Shown: positions 9,616-16,704 of the stretch, piece by piece
How positions within the stretch are numbered: the first letter of the stretch is position 1
How the letters are laid out: each line of letters starts with the position of its first letter
NCBI GenBank assembly: GCA_025056955.1
Contig: JANWYL010000025.1
Coordinates: 1 to 18,448, forward strand
Reading direction: 5' to 3'
DNA from: Sandaracinaceae bacterium
Lineage (GTDB): Bacteria; Myxococcota_A; Polyangia; Polyangiales; Sandaracinaceae
DNA: 18,448 nucleotides
The notes under the pieces: generated by a model
What the model was told of the DNA's origin: nothing
The model's input: only the letters and a program-made list of their open reading frames with translations
Databases searched by the model: none
Translations under genes and position numbers: made by a program

Positions 9616-10797
9616 TCAATCCAAACGCATCCAGAGGTGGCGCGAGCGATACGCTTCGCGCAGAAGGGGGAGAGGTGGGAGGGCAGAAAGCACAGAAAGC
9701 ACATCGCGTGGGGAGGCGCTTTCAGAGAGAAAGCGGGCGAGGCGATCGCCAGAAACGCGTTCAAAAAGGGCTGTAAACGCGCTTGGGGCGCTTTTTGGGT
9801 GGTGGGCGATGTAAGAGAGAAAAATGCGGTCGAGGATTCTAAAAAGGGGAGGGTGCGGTGGGGAGAGGACATGAGGGTGGTCAAGGCCATGGCGGAGGAG
9901 CGCTCGGGTCAATGCCTCGGCCTGCCGTTGGATGAAAAGAAAAGCATAGCCTGTGGATGGTTTGGCTGCTCCACCCCGAAGGCCAAAGGGGAGAATGCGC
10001 CCGCGGAGGTGGGGTGGCTGGGGGATGGTGGTCATCGGAATGCACCCCCTTTCGCGACCGAGAATGTCAAAGCGGCCAGCCCCTCGATCGGTGAGCCACT
10101 GGGCAATTCCGGCTTCGTACTCAGAGGACTGGCCAGGGGTGCTCGAGAAAAACGTGTCTTCAACCAGGGCCCGATCGGGAGCTTCTGGAAGCACGTAGAT
10201 GAAACGCACGCCCTCGGGTTGGGGAGGAGCAAAGTCCATGAGGATGACCTCTTTGGGGTCGAAGATCGGGTTTTCGGTGCGCACCCTGAGGCCAAGGAAA
10301 TGTTGCAACCAGCACACCTCAGGCCTTTCTTGGGCTTTTTGGAAGCTCCGAAAGTTGCGGTAAGTGCCCCGCGCATCGACAACGAGGCGTGCCGCGATTG
10401 TGCCATGCGTGGTGTCGACCAGGACTTGGTCTCGGCATTCCGTCACCGATTGCACCCGACAATTCCAGCGGATGCGAACGCGTGGCGACGTTTCGATCTG
10501 ACGCAGGCAGGTGTCGACAAAGGCCTCTCCCGGTAGCACCACATATGGGTGCCTGTGGAGCACGCTCACCACATCAGAGGCGGCGCTGCGCACACGGATG
10601 CGGTGGTAGCGATGGCTCAGGGCGGCATGAAAAGGGTGCGCCTCGACCTCAAAAAAAGAAAAGGTGCGCTCGAGGCTCGGATCGCTTCGCGCTTCGAGAA
10701 GCAAAACTTCAAAAGTCGTGCTTTGGGCAAGGCGCATTGCCAAAGAGAGGCCGCTTGCGCCTGCACCAAGGATGACGATATCCGCCTTTTCGGTCAT
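9616..10797 (-). CDS. crtY: Lycopene cyclase, CrtY type
   Basis: 393 residues, the usual length for bacterial CrtY. The family is a flavoprotein that closes the ends of linear lycopene to beta-ionone rings, giving gamma- or beta-carotene at the membrane. Seen here: the N-terminal dinucleotide-binding motif GAGASGLSLA (11-20), the family ERTFSFF segment (43-49), VDARG (140-144), the ALVEDTFFS strand (210-218), MTTIPQ (255-260), and GLRGGAAKPSTGYAF (272-286), which is typical of the family. No other carotenoid gene (crtB, crtI, crtE) is in the window, so the substrate must come from elsewhere. The start is the only ATG placed before the Rossmann motif. No clear Shine-Dalgarno sequence precedes it. 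It is transcribed toward the NIDO protein gene and away from the small lipoprotein gene. Confidence 0.88.
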   Translation of the reverse strand: MTEKADIVILGAGASGLSLAMRLAQSTTFEVLLLEARSDPSLERTFSFFEVEAHPFHAALSHRYHRIRVRSAASDVVSVLHRHPYVVLPGEAFVDTCLRQIETSPRVRIRWNCRVQSVTECRDQVLVDTTHGTIAARLVVDARGTYRNFRSFQKAQERPEVCWLQHFLGLRVRTENPIFDPKEVILMDFAPPQPEGVRFIYVLPEAPDRALVEDTFFSSTPGQSSEYEAGIAQWLTDRGAGRFDILGRERGCIPMTTIPQPPHLRGRILPFGLRGGAAKPSTGYAFLFIQRQAEALTRALLRHGLDHPHVLSPPHPPLFRILDRIFLSYIAHHPKSAPSAFTALFERVSGDRLARFLSESASPRDVLSVLSALPPLPLLREAYRSRHLWMRLD

Positions 10798-10855
10798 GGA
10801 GTGCTCGAGAGCCTAGCAGGCCCAATCGCGATGCACACCGGCCAATCGCTCGTGC

Positions 10856-10884
10856 TTGAAAGCAGTGGGTAAAGTGCCTAGAAG
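10856..10884 (+). promoter_or_regulatory. Possible sigma70 promoter for the small lipoprotein gene
   Basis: TTGAAA (10856-10861) and TAGAAG (10879-10884) are 17 bp apart and match 5 of 6 and 4 of 6 consensus bases. Transcription would then start at about the ATG at 10891, giving a nearly leaderless mRNA, which fits the lack of a clear Shine-Dalgarno there. This is inference only. Confidence 0.3.
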
Positions 10885-10890
10885 CTCACC

Positions 10891-11313
10891 ATGCGCTTCC
10901 AAACGGCCATGTGCTTTGGGTGCATTGTGTGGATTTCGGCTTGCGGGCCCTCCTCTGAAAATGCCCCCCGCGGCAAGGCCGAAAGCCCCTTGAGTTCTCC
11001 TGAAGGCGCAGGGGCTTCGGTTTCAGAGGGGAAGGAGGTGGCGGTGAATCTCGAGCGCTTTGAATGGGTAGAGGGCGAGGATGGGTGCGAGGCCGATTCC
11101 GATTGCGTGCCTGCAAGCTGCTGCCATGCAAGCCGGTGCGTGGGGCGCGCAAAAGCCCCAAGGTGCGAGCAACCTGTTTTGTGCACAATGGAGTGCCGCC
11201 CTGGCACGATCGATTGCGGCGGAGGCTGCGTTTGCCGGAATGGGCGGTGCACCGCGCGCATCTGGCGGCCCGATTTTCAAGGGCAGATCGATACATCCCA
11301 AGCGGCGCATTGA
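10891..11313 (+). CDS. Small Cys-rich lipoprotein (eight-cysteine-cluster type)
   Basis: 140 residues. The N-terminus is a lipoprotein signal ending in the lipobox ISAC, with the lipidated residue Cys18. A low-complexity Ser/Pro/Glu linker follows (about 20-65). The C-terminal part has a dense Cys cluster: DSDCVPASCC, then single cysteines and CGGGCVCRNGRC. The spacing recalls the small eight-cysteine-cluster domains seen in lipoproteins of Myxococcota and related bacteria, which are probably disulfide-bonded. No function is known for the group and none can be read from this sequence. It is transcribed divergently from crtY across a 93-bp gap and is followed by ctaB, which has its own promoter, so it is likely monocistronic. 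Confidence 0.75.
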   Translation: MRFQTAMCFGCIVWISACGPSSENAPRGKAESPLSSPEGAGASVSEGKEVAVNLERFEWVEGEDGCEADSDCVPASCCHASRCVGRAKAPRCEQPVLCTMECRPGTIDCGGGCVCRNGRCTARIWRPDFQGQIDTSQAAH

Positions 11314-11314
11314 A

Positions 11315-11343
11315 GTGGCAAAAAAAAGACCCATGATTATAAT
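11315..11343 (+). promoter_or_regulatory. Sigma70-type promoter of ctaB
   Basis: A perfect TATAAT at 11338-11343 is preceded by GTGGCA (11315-11320, 4 of 6 to TTGACA) with a 17-bp spacer. Transcription should start near 11350. This gives a leader of about 24 nt holding the AAAGG ribosome site at 11362-11366 and supports the ATG at 11374 over the GTG at 11359. Confidence 0.6.
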
Positions 11344-11373
11344 GCCTCTCTAGGTAGAGTGAAAGGCCTTGCG

Positions 11374-12291
11374 ATGTCCCAAGGAGCTTTGCCCCGCATC
11401 GGTGGTTTTTCTTTGGCTGCAAAGCTCCGTGATTTTTTCCTTTTGACGAAACCACGGGTCACCCTCATGGTGCTTTGGACGGCTCTTGGGGGGGCCTGGC
11501 TTGCGCCTGGTCCAAAGGGGCTTAGGACGATTGGCTTTTTGCTGGGCACGGCACTCATTGTGGGCTCTGCCAATGCGATGAACTGTTGGCTTGAGCGCGA
11601 AATCGATGCCAAGATGGAAAGAACGCGCAATCGGCCTCTGGCTGCAGGGCGGCTTGGAGCGGGCACCGCCCTCATCTGGGCCCTCGTCCTTTGGGTTGGG
11701 GCGCTTCCCCTCCTTTACTTTTTTGGGAATGGGCTCGCCTTGGGGCTTGGCTTGGCCGCTTGGCTGATCTACGTGGCGATCTACACGCCCATGAAGCGTG
11801 TCTCGCCGCTTGCCCTTTTCGTTGGGGCTGTGCCGGGGGCGATGCCGCCACTTATGGGCTGGACGGCGCAAGGAGGGGGACTACAAGGGGGAGGGCTTGT
11901 GCTTTTCTCCACCCTCTTTTTTTGGCAACTGCCGCATTTCCTTGCCATTGCGGTGATGCGCGAAGAGGAGTATCGCGCGGCAGGGCTTCGGATTGTTCCA
12001 ACCCACTTTGGGTTGCTTCGCATTCAATCGGTGGCATGGAGCTTGGCCCTGCTTGTCACGAGCATCGTGCTGATTCCATTGGGCCTGGGAGGGCCTGTGT
12101 ATGCGTGCTTGGCCTTTGGAGGGGGTGTGGCTTTGCTTTTGGCTTGCGCTCAGCCTTTGGAAGAGGGTGATGTGGAGCGTGCGGTCAAGGAGTGGGGCAG
12201 GCGGGTGTTCAAGGTGTCCTTGCTTTACCTTCCAGCCCTTTTTGGGGGTGTTGGCGTTGAAGCAGCCCTCCAAAGGTTGCTTCTTTTTTAA
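11374..12291 (+). CDS. ctaB: Heme o synthase (protoheme IX farnesyltransferase)
   Basis: 305 residues, normal for the family. CtaB/CyoE is a UbiA-type membrane prenyltransferase that attaches farnesyl from farnesyl diphosphate to heme b, giving heme o for heme-copper oxidases. The first metal/diphosphate motif reads NCWLEREIDAKMERTRNRPL, and the second region YTPMKR is followed by GAVPGAMPPLMGW, as expected. The TKPRVT segment near the N-terminus is also typical, and most of the chain is hydrophobic helices. The ATG is preferred because AAAGG lies 7 nt upstream and the promoter leaves little room for the in-frame GTG at 11359, which would add 5 residues. No cytochrome oxidase gene is next to it, which is unusual but not rare. 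Confidence 0.93.
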   Translation: MSQGALPRIGGFSLAAKLRDFFLLTKPRVTLMVLWTALGGAWLAPGPKGLRTIGFLLGTALIVGSANAMNCWLEREIDAKMERTRNRPLAAGRLGAGTALIWALVLWVGALPLLYFFGNGLALGLGLAAWLIYVAIYTPMKRVSPLALFVGAVPGAMPPLMGWTAQGGGLQGGGLVLFSTLFFWQLPHFLAIAVMREEEYRAAGLRIVPTHFGLLRIQSVAWSLALLVTSIVLIPLGLGGPVYACLAFGGGVALLLACAQPLEEGDVERAVKEWGRRVFKVSLLYLPALFGGVGVEAALQRLLLF

Positions 12292-12394
12292 GGTTTCGCT
12301 CCTTACCAAAGCCAAGAGAGCTAAGAAGAATGAGGGGGGGTGGCAAACAGAAGCGGCATGCGTTCACAATGTTGAATGAAGAAGGGAGGTCAGA

Positions 12395-13972
12395 ATGAGG
12401 CGCTTTGGGCCAATTGCATTGGGAATGGCCCTGCTCATCTCAGAAGGGTGCCTTGGGCTTGCCCCAGAGCCGGAAGACATCGGGTGGATCGAATCGGAGC
12501 TCACTGCAGCCGAGCGGCGGGCTCGCGCAACCATCATCCGAGATGTGGCTTGGGAAAGGGGGCTGACCCAAGGCTGGCTGCTTGCGGGGATCGCCGATGC
12601 CGAGACAGGCCTTGCCCACTGCTGGTCGGAGGCGAGGTGGGCCTGCCAAGGCCCTTATTCGGCCGACTGCATGGGTCCTGTGATTGCGGGCGCAGCAGAT
12701 GGTCCGTGTTCTGCCATGCAAGGTGGGCTTGGGATGTTTCAATTCGATGCAGGGACATATGCTGACACGTTGCGCCGCGAGGGTGAACGGATTCTTAGCC
12801 TACGAGGCAATATCGAAGCTGCCATCGATTTTGTCATTCGGATGGTGATTCGATCGGTCTTTATATCCGGGGTAGATACCCCAGAGCAGGCGATCGAATG
12901 GATGAATGGTGTGCGAATTGGAAATGAAAGGTGGGACCCATGGATCTCAACGGTTGTTCGGTACTACAATGGGTGTTCACCATCGGCGAGTTGCTGGACT
13001 CCGCGCTATGCGCGCTATCGAGATAAAACCGCGATGATTTTCACAGAAATGGGGGGGGAGTCCTTTTGGTCAGCGGGTGAGCGCTACGGGTTTGAAGTGG
13101 TGAGTCTTGGTTTTGGCGATGGTGGCACCCTCATGATGGAAACAGGGAGACTCTTTCGCGGTTCAGTTGAGCTTCGCAACACAGGCAGGGAGACATGGCA
13201 GCCTGGGAGGACTTATCTTGGCACAACCATGCCGCGAGACGTGGCAAGCCCACTTGCTGCACCCAGCTGGATTGCTCCCAATCGACCTGTCACCGTGATG
13301 GCTCCCGTATCGAGAGGCATGGTGACTCGCCTGGAGTTTGAGGTGAAGGCACCCGATACCCCTGGTGACTATACCCAACACTTTAGTTTGGTTGAGGAGG
13401 GCGTTGCATGGTTTGGTGATGACGGGGGCCTTGGCGACAATGCAATTGCGATACGAGTGATTGCAATGAGGCCCCCCATGCCGAATTGCCCACCAGGATC
13501 CAGCGCCTCTTGGAAATGCGAGGGATGGGATCGCGTGCGCTGCCAGGATGGGGTGATCATGAGGATCCCATGCCCCATGGGGTGTATCGAAGAGGGGGGA
13601 GTGGCGCAGTGCGATGGAGATGGTGACGGTTACGTTGCAGGGGATTGCGACGACATGCGCAGTGGTGTGCATCCGGGTGCCGAGGAGGTGTGTGGTGATG
13701 GGATCGACCAAAATTGCGATGGCGTCGATCCGAGATGCGTTGGGGGGGATGGGGGGGTGATGCAACCGGGAGAGGAAAGGGATGGAAGCATATGGGGAGG
13801 AGACGGAGGTGTTCAACCTCCTCCCTATCAAACAACCTCACCCAGATTACTTATCGGAACATGCGCCCTTCAGCCACAAAGAAGGGTAAAAGGGTGGAGC
13901 ACCTTGTCTTTCCTCGTGCTTTTTTTATTCTGTTGGAAGAGGCGGGGGCGCCTGCAATCACCCATTTTTTGA
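12395..13972 (+). CDS. Lytic-transglycosylase-like surface protein with Ig-like, MopE-like and sorting-tail modules
   Basis: 525 residues, with GGGAGGT 4 nt before the ATG. The signal segment ends at Cys19 (LISEGC), a poor lipobox, so it may be either a lipoprotein or a cleaved protein. Residues about 45-215 resemble a lysozyme-like or SLT fold: DAETG places a candidate catalytic Glu at 70, and GGLGMFQF (110-117) resembles the SLT GLMQ motif. A Cys-rich insert lies between them. Residues about 235-360 look like an NBR1-type Ig-like domain (VELRNTGRETWQPG, ending DYTQHFSLVEEG). A DGDGDGY...DCDD...GIDQNCDG stretch then matches the MopE-type putative metal-binding motif. The end is MYXO-CTERM-like: Cys490, a hydrophobic helix at about 501-515, then KRRGR. 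The likely role is peptidoglycan cleavage at the cell surface; the specificity is unknown. It lies 103 bp after ctaB. Confidence 0.78.
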   Translation: MRRFGPIALGMALLISEGCLGLAPEPEDIGWIESELTAAERRARATIIRDVAWERGLTQGWLLAGIADAETGLAHCWSEARWACQGPYSADCMGPVIAGAADGPCSAMQGGLGMFQFDAGTYADTLRREGERILSLRGNIEAAIDFVIRMVIRSVFISGVDTPEQAIEWMNGVRIGNERWDPWISTVVRYYNGCSPSASCWTPRYARYRDKTAMIFTEMGGESFWSAGERYGFEVVSLGFGDGGTLMMETGRLFRGSVELRNTGRETWQPGRTYLGTTMPRDVASPLAAPSWIAPNRPVTVMAPVSRGMVTRLEFEVKAPDTPGDYTQHFSLVEEGVAWFGDDGGLGDNAIAIRVIAMRPPMPNCPPGSSASWKCEGWDRVRCQDGVIMRIPCPMGCIEEGGVAQCDGDGDGYVAGDCDDMRSGVHPGAEEVCGDGIDQNCDGVDPRCVGGDGGVMQPGEERDGSIWGGDGGVQPPPYQTTSPRLLIGTCALQPQRRVKGWSTLSFLVLFLFCWKRRGRLQSPIF

Positions 13973-14048
13973 GCCAAGGAGAGCTCTTTGCGCCAGAAGG
14001 ATAGGCAGGGCGCTAGCCCAACGATGAACAAGACTTGCTGGGTTTTTC

Positions 14049-14063
14049 ACTCAGTTGCTGAGT
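14049..14063. terminator. Short hairpin between convergent genes
   Basis: ACTCAG-TTG-CTGAGT is a perfect 6-bp stem with a 3-nt loop, followed by TTAT on the plus strand and by GAAAAACCC on the minus strand. It lies 8 bp past the stop of the acidic-protein gene and 77 bp past the stop of the SLT-like gene. Position favours termination, but the T-tract is poor. Confidence 0.35.
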
Positions 14064-14070
14064 TTATCAC

Positions 14071-14451
14071 TCAGTACTCATCTTCCTCGTCTTCATCGTC
14101 ATCGACGAAGCCCACTTCGTCGCCTTCATCATCTTCATCGTCGAGAAGCTCGTCTTCATCTTCGTCTTCTTCGTCGAGCTCATATTTGATTTCGATACCA
14201 GCTTCGCCAAGGTGGTCCTCGAGAAGCTCAAAAAGTTCGTCCACATCCTCACCAGACCATTCGTTGAGGATTTCGGAGACGAACTCTTTGAAATCCGAGC
14301 TATCGATTCTTCTTTCGATGTCTTCGATTTGTTCCTCAGTAAAGGCGGAGATGATGTCTTCAAGCAAAGCTTCGTGATCGCCTTCTTCGATGGCGTCTTC
14401 TGCGCTGGTCCGTATTTGTTTGACTGCTCGTTTGTCGAGAAAGATTTCCAT
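14071..14451 (-). CDS. Small, highly acidic protein with a poly-Asp/Glu tail
   Basis: 126 residues with no signal peptide or membrane segment. Residues 1-90 look helical and charged (for example TEEQIEDIERRID and DVDELFELLEDHL). The last 35 or so residues are almost all Asp and Glu (EEDEDEDELLDDEDDEGDE...), encoded by GAA/GAT/GAC repeats. I do not recognise the family. Such tails can bind basic proteins, act as DNA mimics or bind cations, but nothing here decides between these. AGAGAGG lies 7 nt before the ATG, and a strong promoter lies about 80 bp upstream, which makes this strand convincing. The plus-strand reading of the same repeats is a poly-Ser frame and is likely a shadow. Confidence 0.75.
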   Translation of the reverse strand: MEIFLDKRAVKQIRTSAEDAIEEGDHEALLEDIISAFTEEQIEDIERRIDSSDFKEFVSEILNEWSGEDVDELFELLEDHLGEAGIEIKYELDEEDEDEDELLDDEDDEGDEVGFVDDDEDEEDEY

Positions 14452-14530
14452 GCTTAGGCCTCTCTATGTGGTTAAGGGTTAGAGCGCTCGCCTTGCCCGA
14501 TGTGAGAACATGGGCCAGGTGTGCGCGCGT

Positions 14531-14558
14531 ACTATAGGGAGAGGCGTCAAAGTGTCAA
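14531..14558 (-). promoter_or_regulatory. Near-consensus sigma70 promoter for the acidic-protein gene
   Basis: On the minus strand TTGACA (14558-14553, perfect) and TATAGT (14536-14531, 5 of 6) are separated by 16 bp. Transcription should start near 14524, giving a 5' leader of about 73 nt before the ATG at 14451. The element overlaps the ribosome site and likely GTG start of the divergent beta-barrel gene, so the two genes may interfere. Confidence 0.7.
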
Positions 14559-15244
14559 CATCCAACCAGTGGAAATGCTCAAGGCGTGCAGAAGTCAAGT
14601 GGTTTGCTGCCTTTCTCTTTTTTCATTTGACTCAAGTGCAGGCCCAAAACCGAGGGGAGCAAGGCCAAGAGGGTGCAAGTGGCTCGATTTTGCCCTTGCC
14701 AAGCGAATTGCCAGCTTGGTGGGAGCTTGAAGTGAGCGGTGCCGCGATTTTTGCCCTCGAGATGCAAGGCATCTGTCCACGAGGGCTCGAGTGCATCTTT
14801 CACAATGGCTTTGGGCTGGGCGCCACTGTGCTTCGGCGTGAGCCACAAGGATTGGCGTGGAACTTGGGCTACACCGCTTGGGTGGCAGATGGTGGGGCCA
14901 TATATGAAGCAGTTGGGTTGCATGCCTTTCGGGCAGGGTTGCGCCAGCTGCTTGAGATGGGCTTTCGCATTCAACCGTGGATCGGTGCAGAATTGGCTGT
15001 GCTGGTTTTGGGCGATCCTCTGCGCCCTTTGACAGGAGGAGCTGGGGTGACGATGCTTGGGGGGGTGCACGGTGAGCTTTCAGCTGCTTTCAATTTGCTC
15101 TTTGGAGGGGAAGTGTCCCTGTGGTCAACGCTTCCCTTTCAGTCTGCTGATGGGGCTCGACGCGCCGAGATGCCAAGCTTCAATTTGCTATCTTCTCTCA
15201 CTGTAGGCGTGATGGTTCGTCTCGATTCGCTCAAGCGCTCCTAA
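14552..15244 (+). CDS. Exported protein, possible outer-membrane beta-barrel
   Basis: 231 residues from the GTG at 14552. That start has GGGAGAGG 7 nt upstream and yields a signal peptide with a basic N-region (KCSRRAEVK), the hydrophobic core WFAAFLFFHL and the cleavage site VQA-QN. An in-frame ATG at 14510 adds 14 residues but lengthens the N-region without benefit. The mature part has alternating hydrophobic and small residues with many Gly, Trp and Leu (for example GLGATVL, GFRIQPWIGAELAVLVLG, AAFNLLFGGEVSLW) and ends SLTVGVMVRLDSLKRS. This fits amphipathic strands of a small outer-membrane barrel. Two cysteines (ICPRGLEC) may form a disulfide in a loop. No family is recognised. It precedes the FHA gene by 56 bp and may be cotranscribed with it. 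Confidence 0.65.
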   Translation: MSTSNQWKCSRRAEVKWFAAFLFFHLTQVQAQNRGEQGQEGASGSILPLPSELPAWWELEVSGAAIFALEMQGICPRGLECIFHNGFGLGATVLRREPQGLAWNLGYTAWVADGGAIYEAVGLHAFRAGLRQLLEMGFRIQPWIGAELAVLVLGDPLRPLTGGAGVTMLGGVHGELSAAFNLLFGGEVSLWSTLPFQSADGARRAEMPSFNLLSSLTVGVMVRLDSLKRS

Positions 15245-15256
15245 AGAGCAGCGCTT
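15233..15256. repeat. Inverted repeat spanning the barrel-gene stop codon
   Basis: AAGCGCT (15233-15239) and AGCGCTT (15250-15256) are perfect inverted copies with a 10-nt loop that contains the TAA stop. An alternative inner stem GCTC/GAGC is also possible. No T-tract follows, so it is at best a weak or Rho-assisted terminator or a processing site. Confidence 0.35.
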
Positions 15257-15300
15257 CTCGCTTGACGGAAGCACTGCGCAGGGGTTTGCTAATTTTGCCA

Positions 15301-16557
15301 ATGCATTGTGAGGCTTGTGGGCGATCAAATCCCGATGGGAGTCGGTATTGTAAATACTGCGGGCATCGCTTGGGCGAGCGAGGAGGGGGAGGTTTTCGAG
15401 TTCCCACTCCACCTGCAGGCCTGCCGCGTGTGAGGGCTGAGATGGAAAAAAAGGGTGAGGGCGAAGTCGCGCTTCAGCCTTCCAAGCGGGTTGGTGGCAG
15501 TGCTCCAGTTGCTGGTGCAGTGATCCATTGCCCTCGCTGTGGCCATGTCAATCCTTCTCAAGTCCGTTTTTGCAATGGCTGTGGGCTTGATTTCTCCTCA
15601 TCGAAGCCCTCTCACTTCAGCCCTGCCTTGGAAGAGAATGCTGTGGCCACCTCCGCGAAGCCCCTCGGTCCAGAGTGTTGGGCTTGTCACAAAGTTGGGG
15701 AGGTGGGCGCAGAGTTTTGCAAATTTTGTGGAGCACGCTACGCCGAAGGCTCTGAAAAGCAAGGAGCCATTTCACCAAGTGGGAGTAAAGAAGTGGGGGT
15801 TGCACCCACGCCTCAACGAGCGCTTTCCCCTTTGATCAATGCAATCACACCGAGCAACCCAACTTTTTCAGTTTTGCCAAGGGCTGTCTCTAACACGAGC
15901 AAAAGTTACGGTGCTTTGGTGTTGATTCTCAAAGATGGTAGCGACGGCCAAAGGTTTCCTATTGTCGAAGTTCCTACGGACATTGGCCGCAGTGAAGGCC
16001 AAATTGTGCTTGGCGACGATCCCTATCTTTCACCCCGGCATGTGCGCCTCGTTCCGCAGGGTGAAGGCTTGTTGATTCGAGATCTCGATAGCGTCAATGG
16101 GGTTTACGTGCGCTTGCGAGAGCCCATTGAGCTGACCCATGGCGATATGATTCTTCTTGGACAACACCTCTTTCGATTTGAAATCTTGCCGGAGTTAGAA
16201 GCCCCTCTTGGACCGGCAGTTCAGCGGGGGGTTCTTGTGTTCGGCACGCCGGAAGTGGCCCACTTGGCTCGCTTGGTTCAATACACCACCGAGGGCATTG
16301 ACCGCGACATTCATTACCTGCACAGGGACGAAACGATTATTGGCCGGGAACAAGGAGACATTGTGTGTGCCCATGATTTGTTCATGTCCCGCCGACATGC
16401 GGCGATCGTTGTCGACCGCACTCGCAAGCGTTTTACCCTTCGTGACCTCGGTTCCTCCAATGGCACAGCGGTTCGAATTCGAGGGGAACGATTGATCCAT
16501 CACGGTGACCATTTTCGAGTGGGTCGCCACTTGTTTCGCTACGATCGGGAGGGATAG
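15301..16557 (+). CDS. Triple zinc-ribbon, double-FHA signalling protein
   Basis: 418 residues from the ATG at 15301, which begins at once with a zinc ribbon; a TTG at 15262 would add 13 residues. Three double-CxxC zinc ribbons, each CxxC-x10-CxxC, lie at residues 3-20, 77-94 and 126-143. Ser/Pro-rich linkers join them. Two FHA domains follow, at about 204-294 and 330-415. Both keep the phosphothreonine-binding residues: GR (229-230) with SPRH (244-247) and Asn266, and GR (348-349) with SRRH (363-366) and Asn387. FHA domains bind phosphothreonine peptides, so this is probably a cytoplasmic adaptor that docks phosphorylated partners. No signal or membrane segment is seen. The PP2C phosphatase gene follows after 147 bp, which supports a shared phosphosignalling role. 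I see no clear Shine-Dalgarno. Confidence 0.88.
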   Translation: MHCEACGRSNPDGSRYCKYCGHRLGERGGGGFRVPTPPAGLPRVRAEMEKKGEGEVALQPSKRVGGSAPVAGAVIHCPRCGHVNPSQVRFCNGCGLDFSSSKPSHFSPALEENAVATSAKPLGPECWACHKVGEVGAEFCKFCGARYAEGSEKQGAISPSGSKEVGVAPTPQRALSPLINAITPSNPTFSVLPRAVSNTSKSYGALVLILKDGSDGQRFPIVEVPTDIGRSEGQIVLGDDPYLSPRHVRLVPQGEGLLIRDLDSVNGVYVRLREPIELTHGDMILLGQHLFRFEILPELEAPLGPAVQRGVLVFGTPEVAHLARLVQYTTEGIDRDIHYLHRDETIIGREQGDIVCAHDLFMSRRHAAIVVDRTRKRFTLRDLGSSNGTAVRIRGERLIHHGDHFRVGRHLFRYDREG

Positions 16558-16704
16558 CCGTAGTGCCTCTTTGTTGCTTCTCTTTCGAGTTGGAGAAATG
16601 GGCCATCGACAAGTGCTTCCCGACTTGGGTGCAAGTCAATGGCGTTTTCAGCGCTTTTGTGATTCAATATTGCCGTAGTACGATTGAGGCAACGAGGAGC
16701 CCTG

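Noticed and set aside
9569..9619. TTG start at 9619 for the NIDO protein
   Set aside because: It would overlap the crtY stop and place a non-signal segment before the basic N-region; the ATG at 9571 gives a normal signal peptide.
9433..10536. Plus-strand frame of 367 codons across crtY
   Set aside because: The minus strand holds clear CrtY motifs over this whole stretch, and the plus frame shows no recognisable domain.
12289..12305. TAAGG/CCTTA hairpin at the ctaB stop
   Set aside because: The stem is only 5 bp and no T-tract follows, so it is too weak to call a terminator.
13051..13058. G8 run in the SLT-like gene as a second frame break
   Set aside because: The Ig-like, MopE-like and tail segments downstream stay in the same frame as the enzyme domain.
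13988..14377. Plus-strand poly-Ser frame opposite the acidic protein
   Set aside because: It is the complement of GAA/GAT repeats. The minus strand has a ribosome site and a near-consensus promoter, the plus frame has neither.
16557..16679. GCCGTAGT repeated at 16557 and 16672
   Set aside because: Eight bases over 115 bp is within chance and no symmetry or element is attached.
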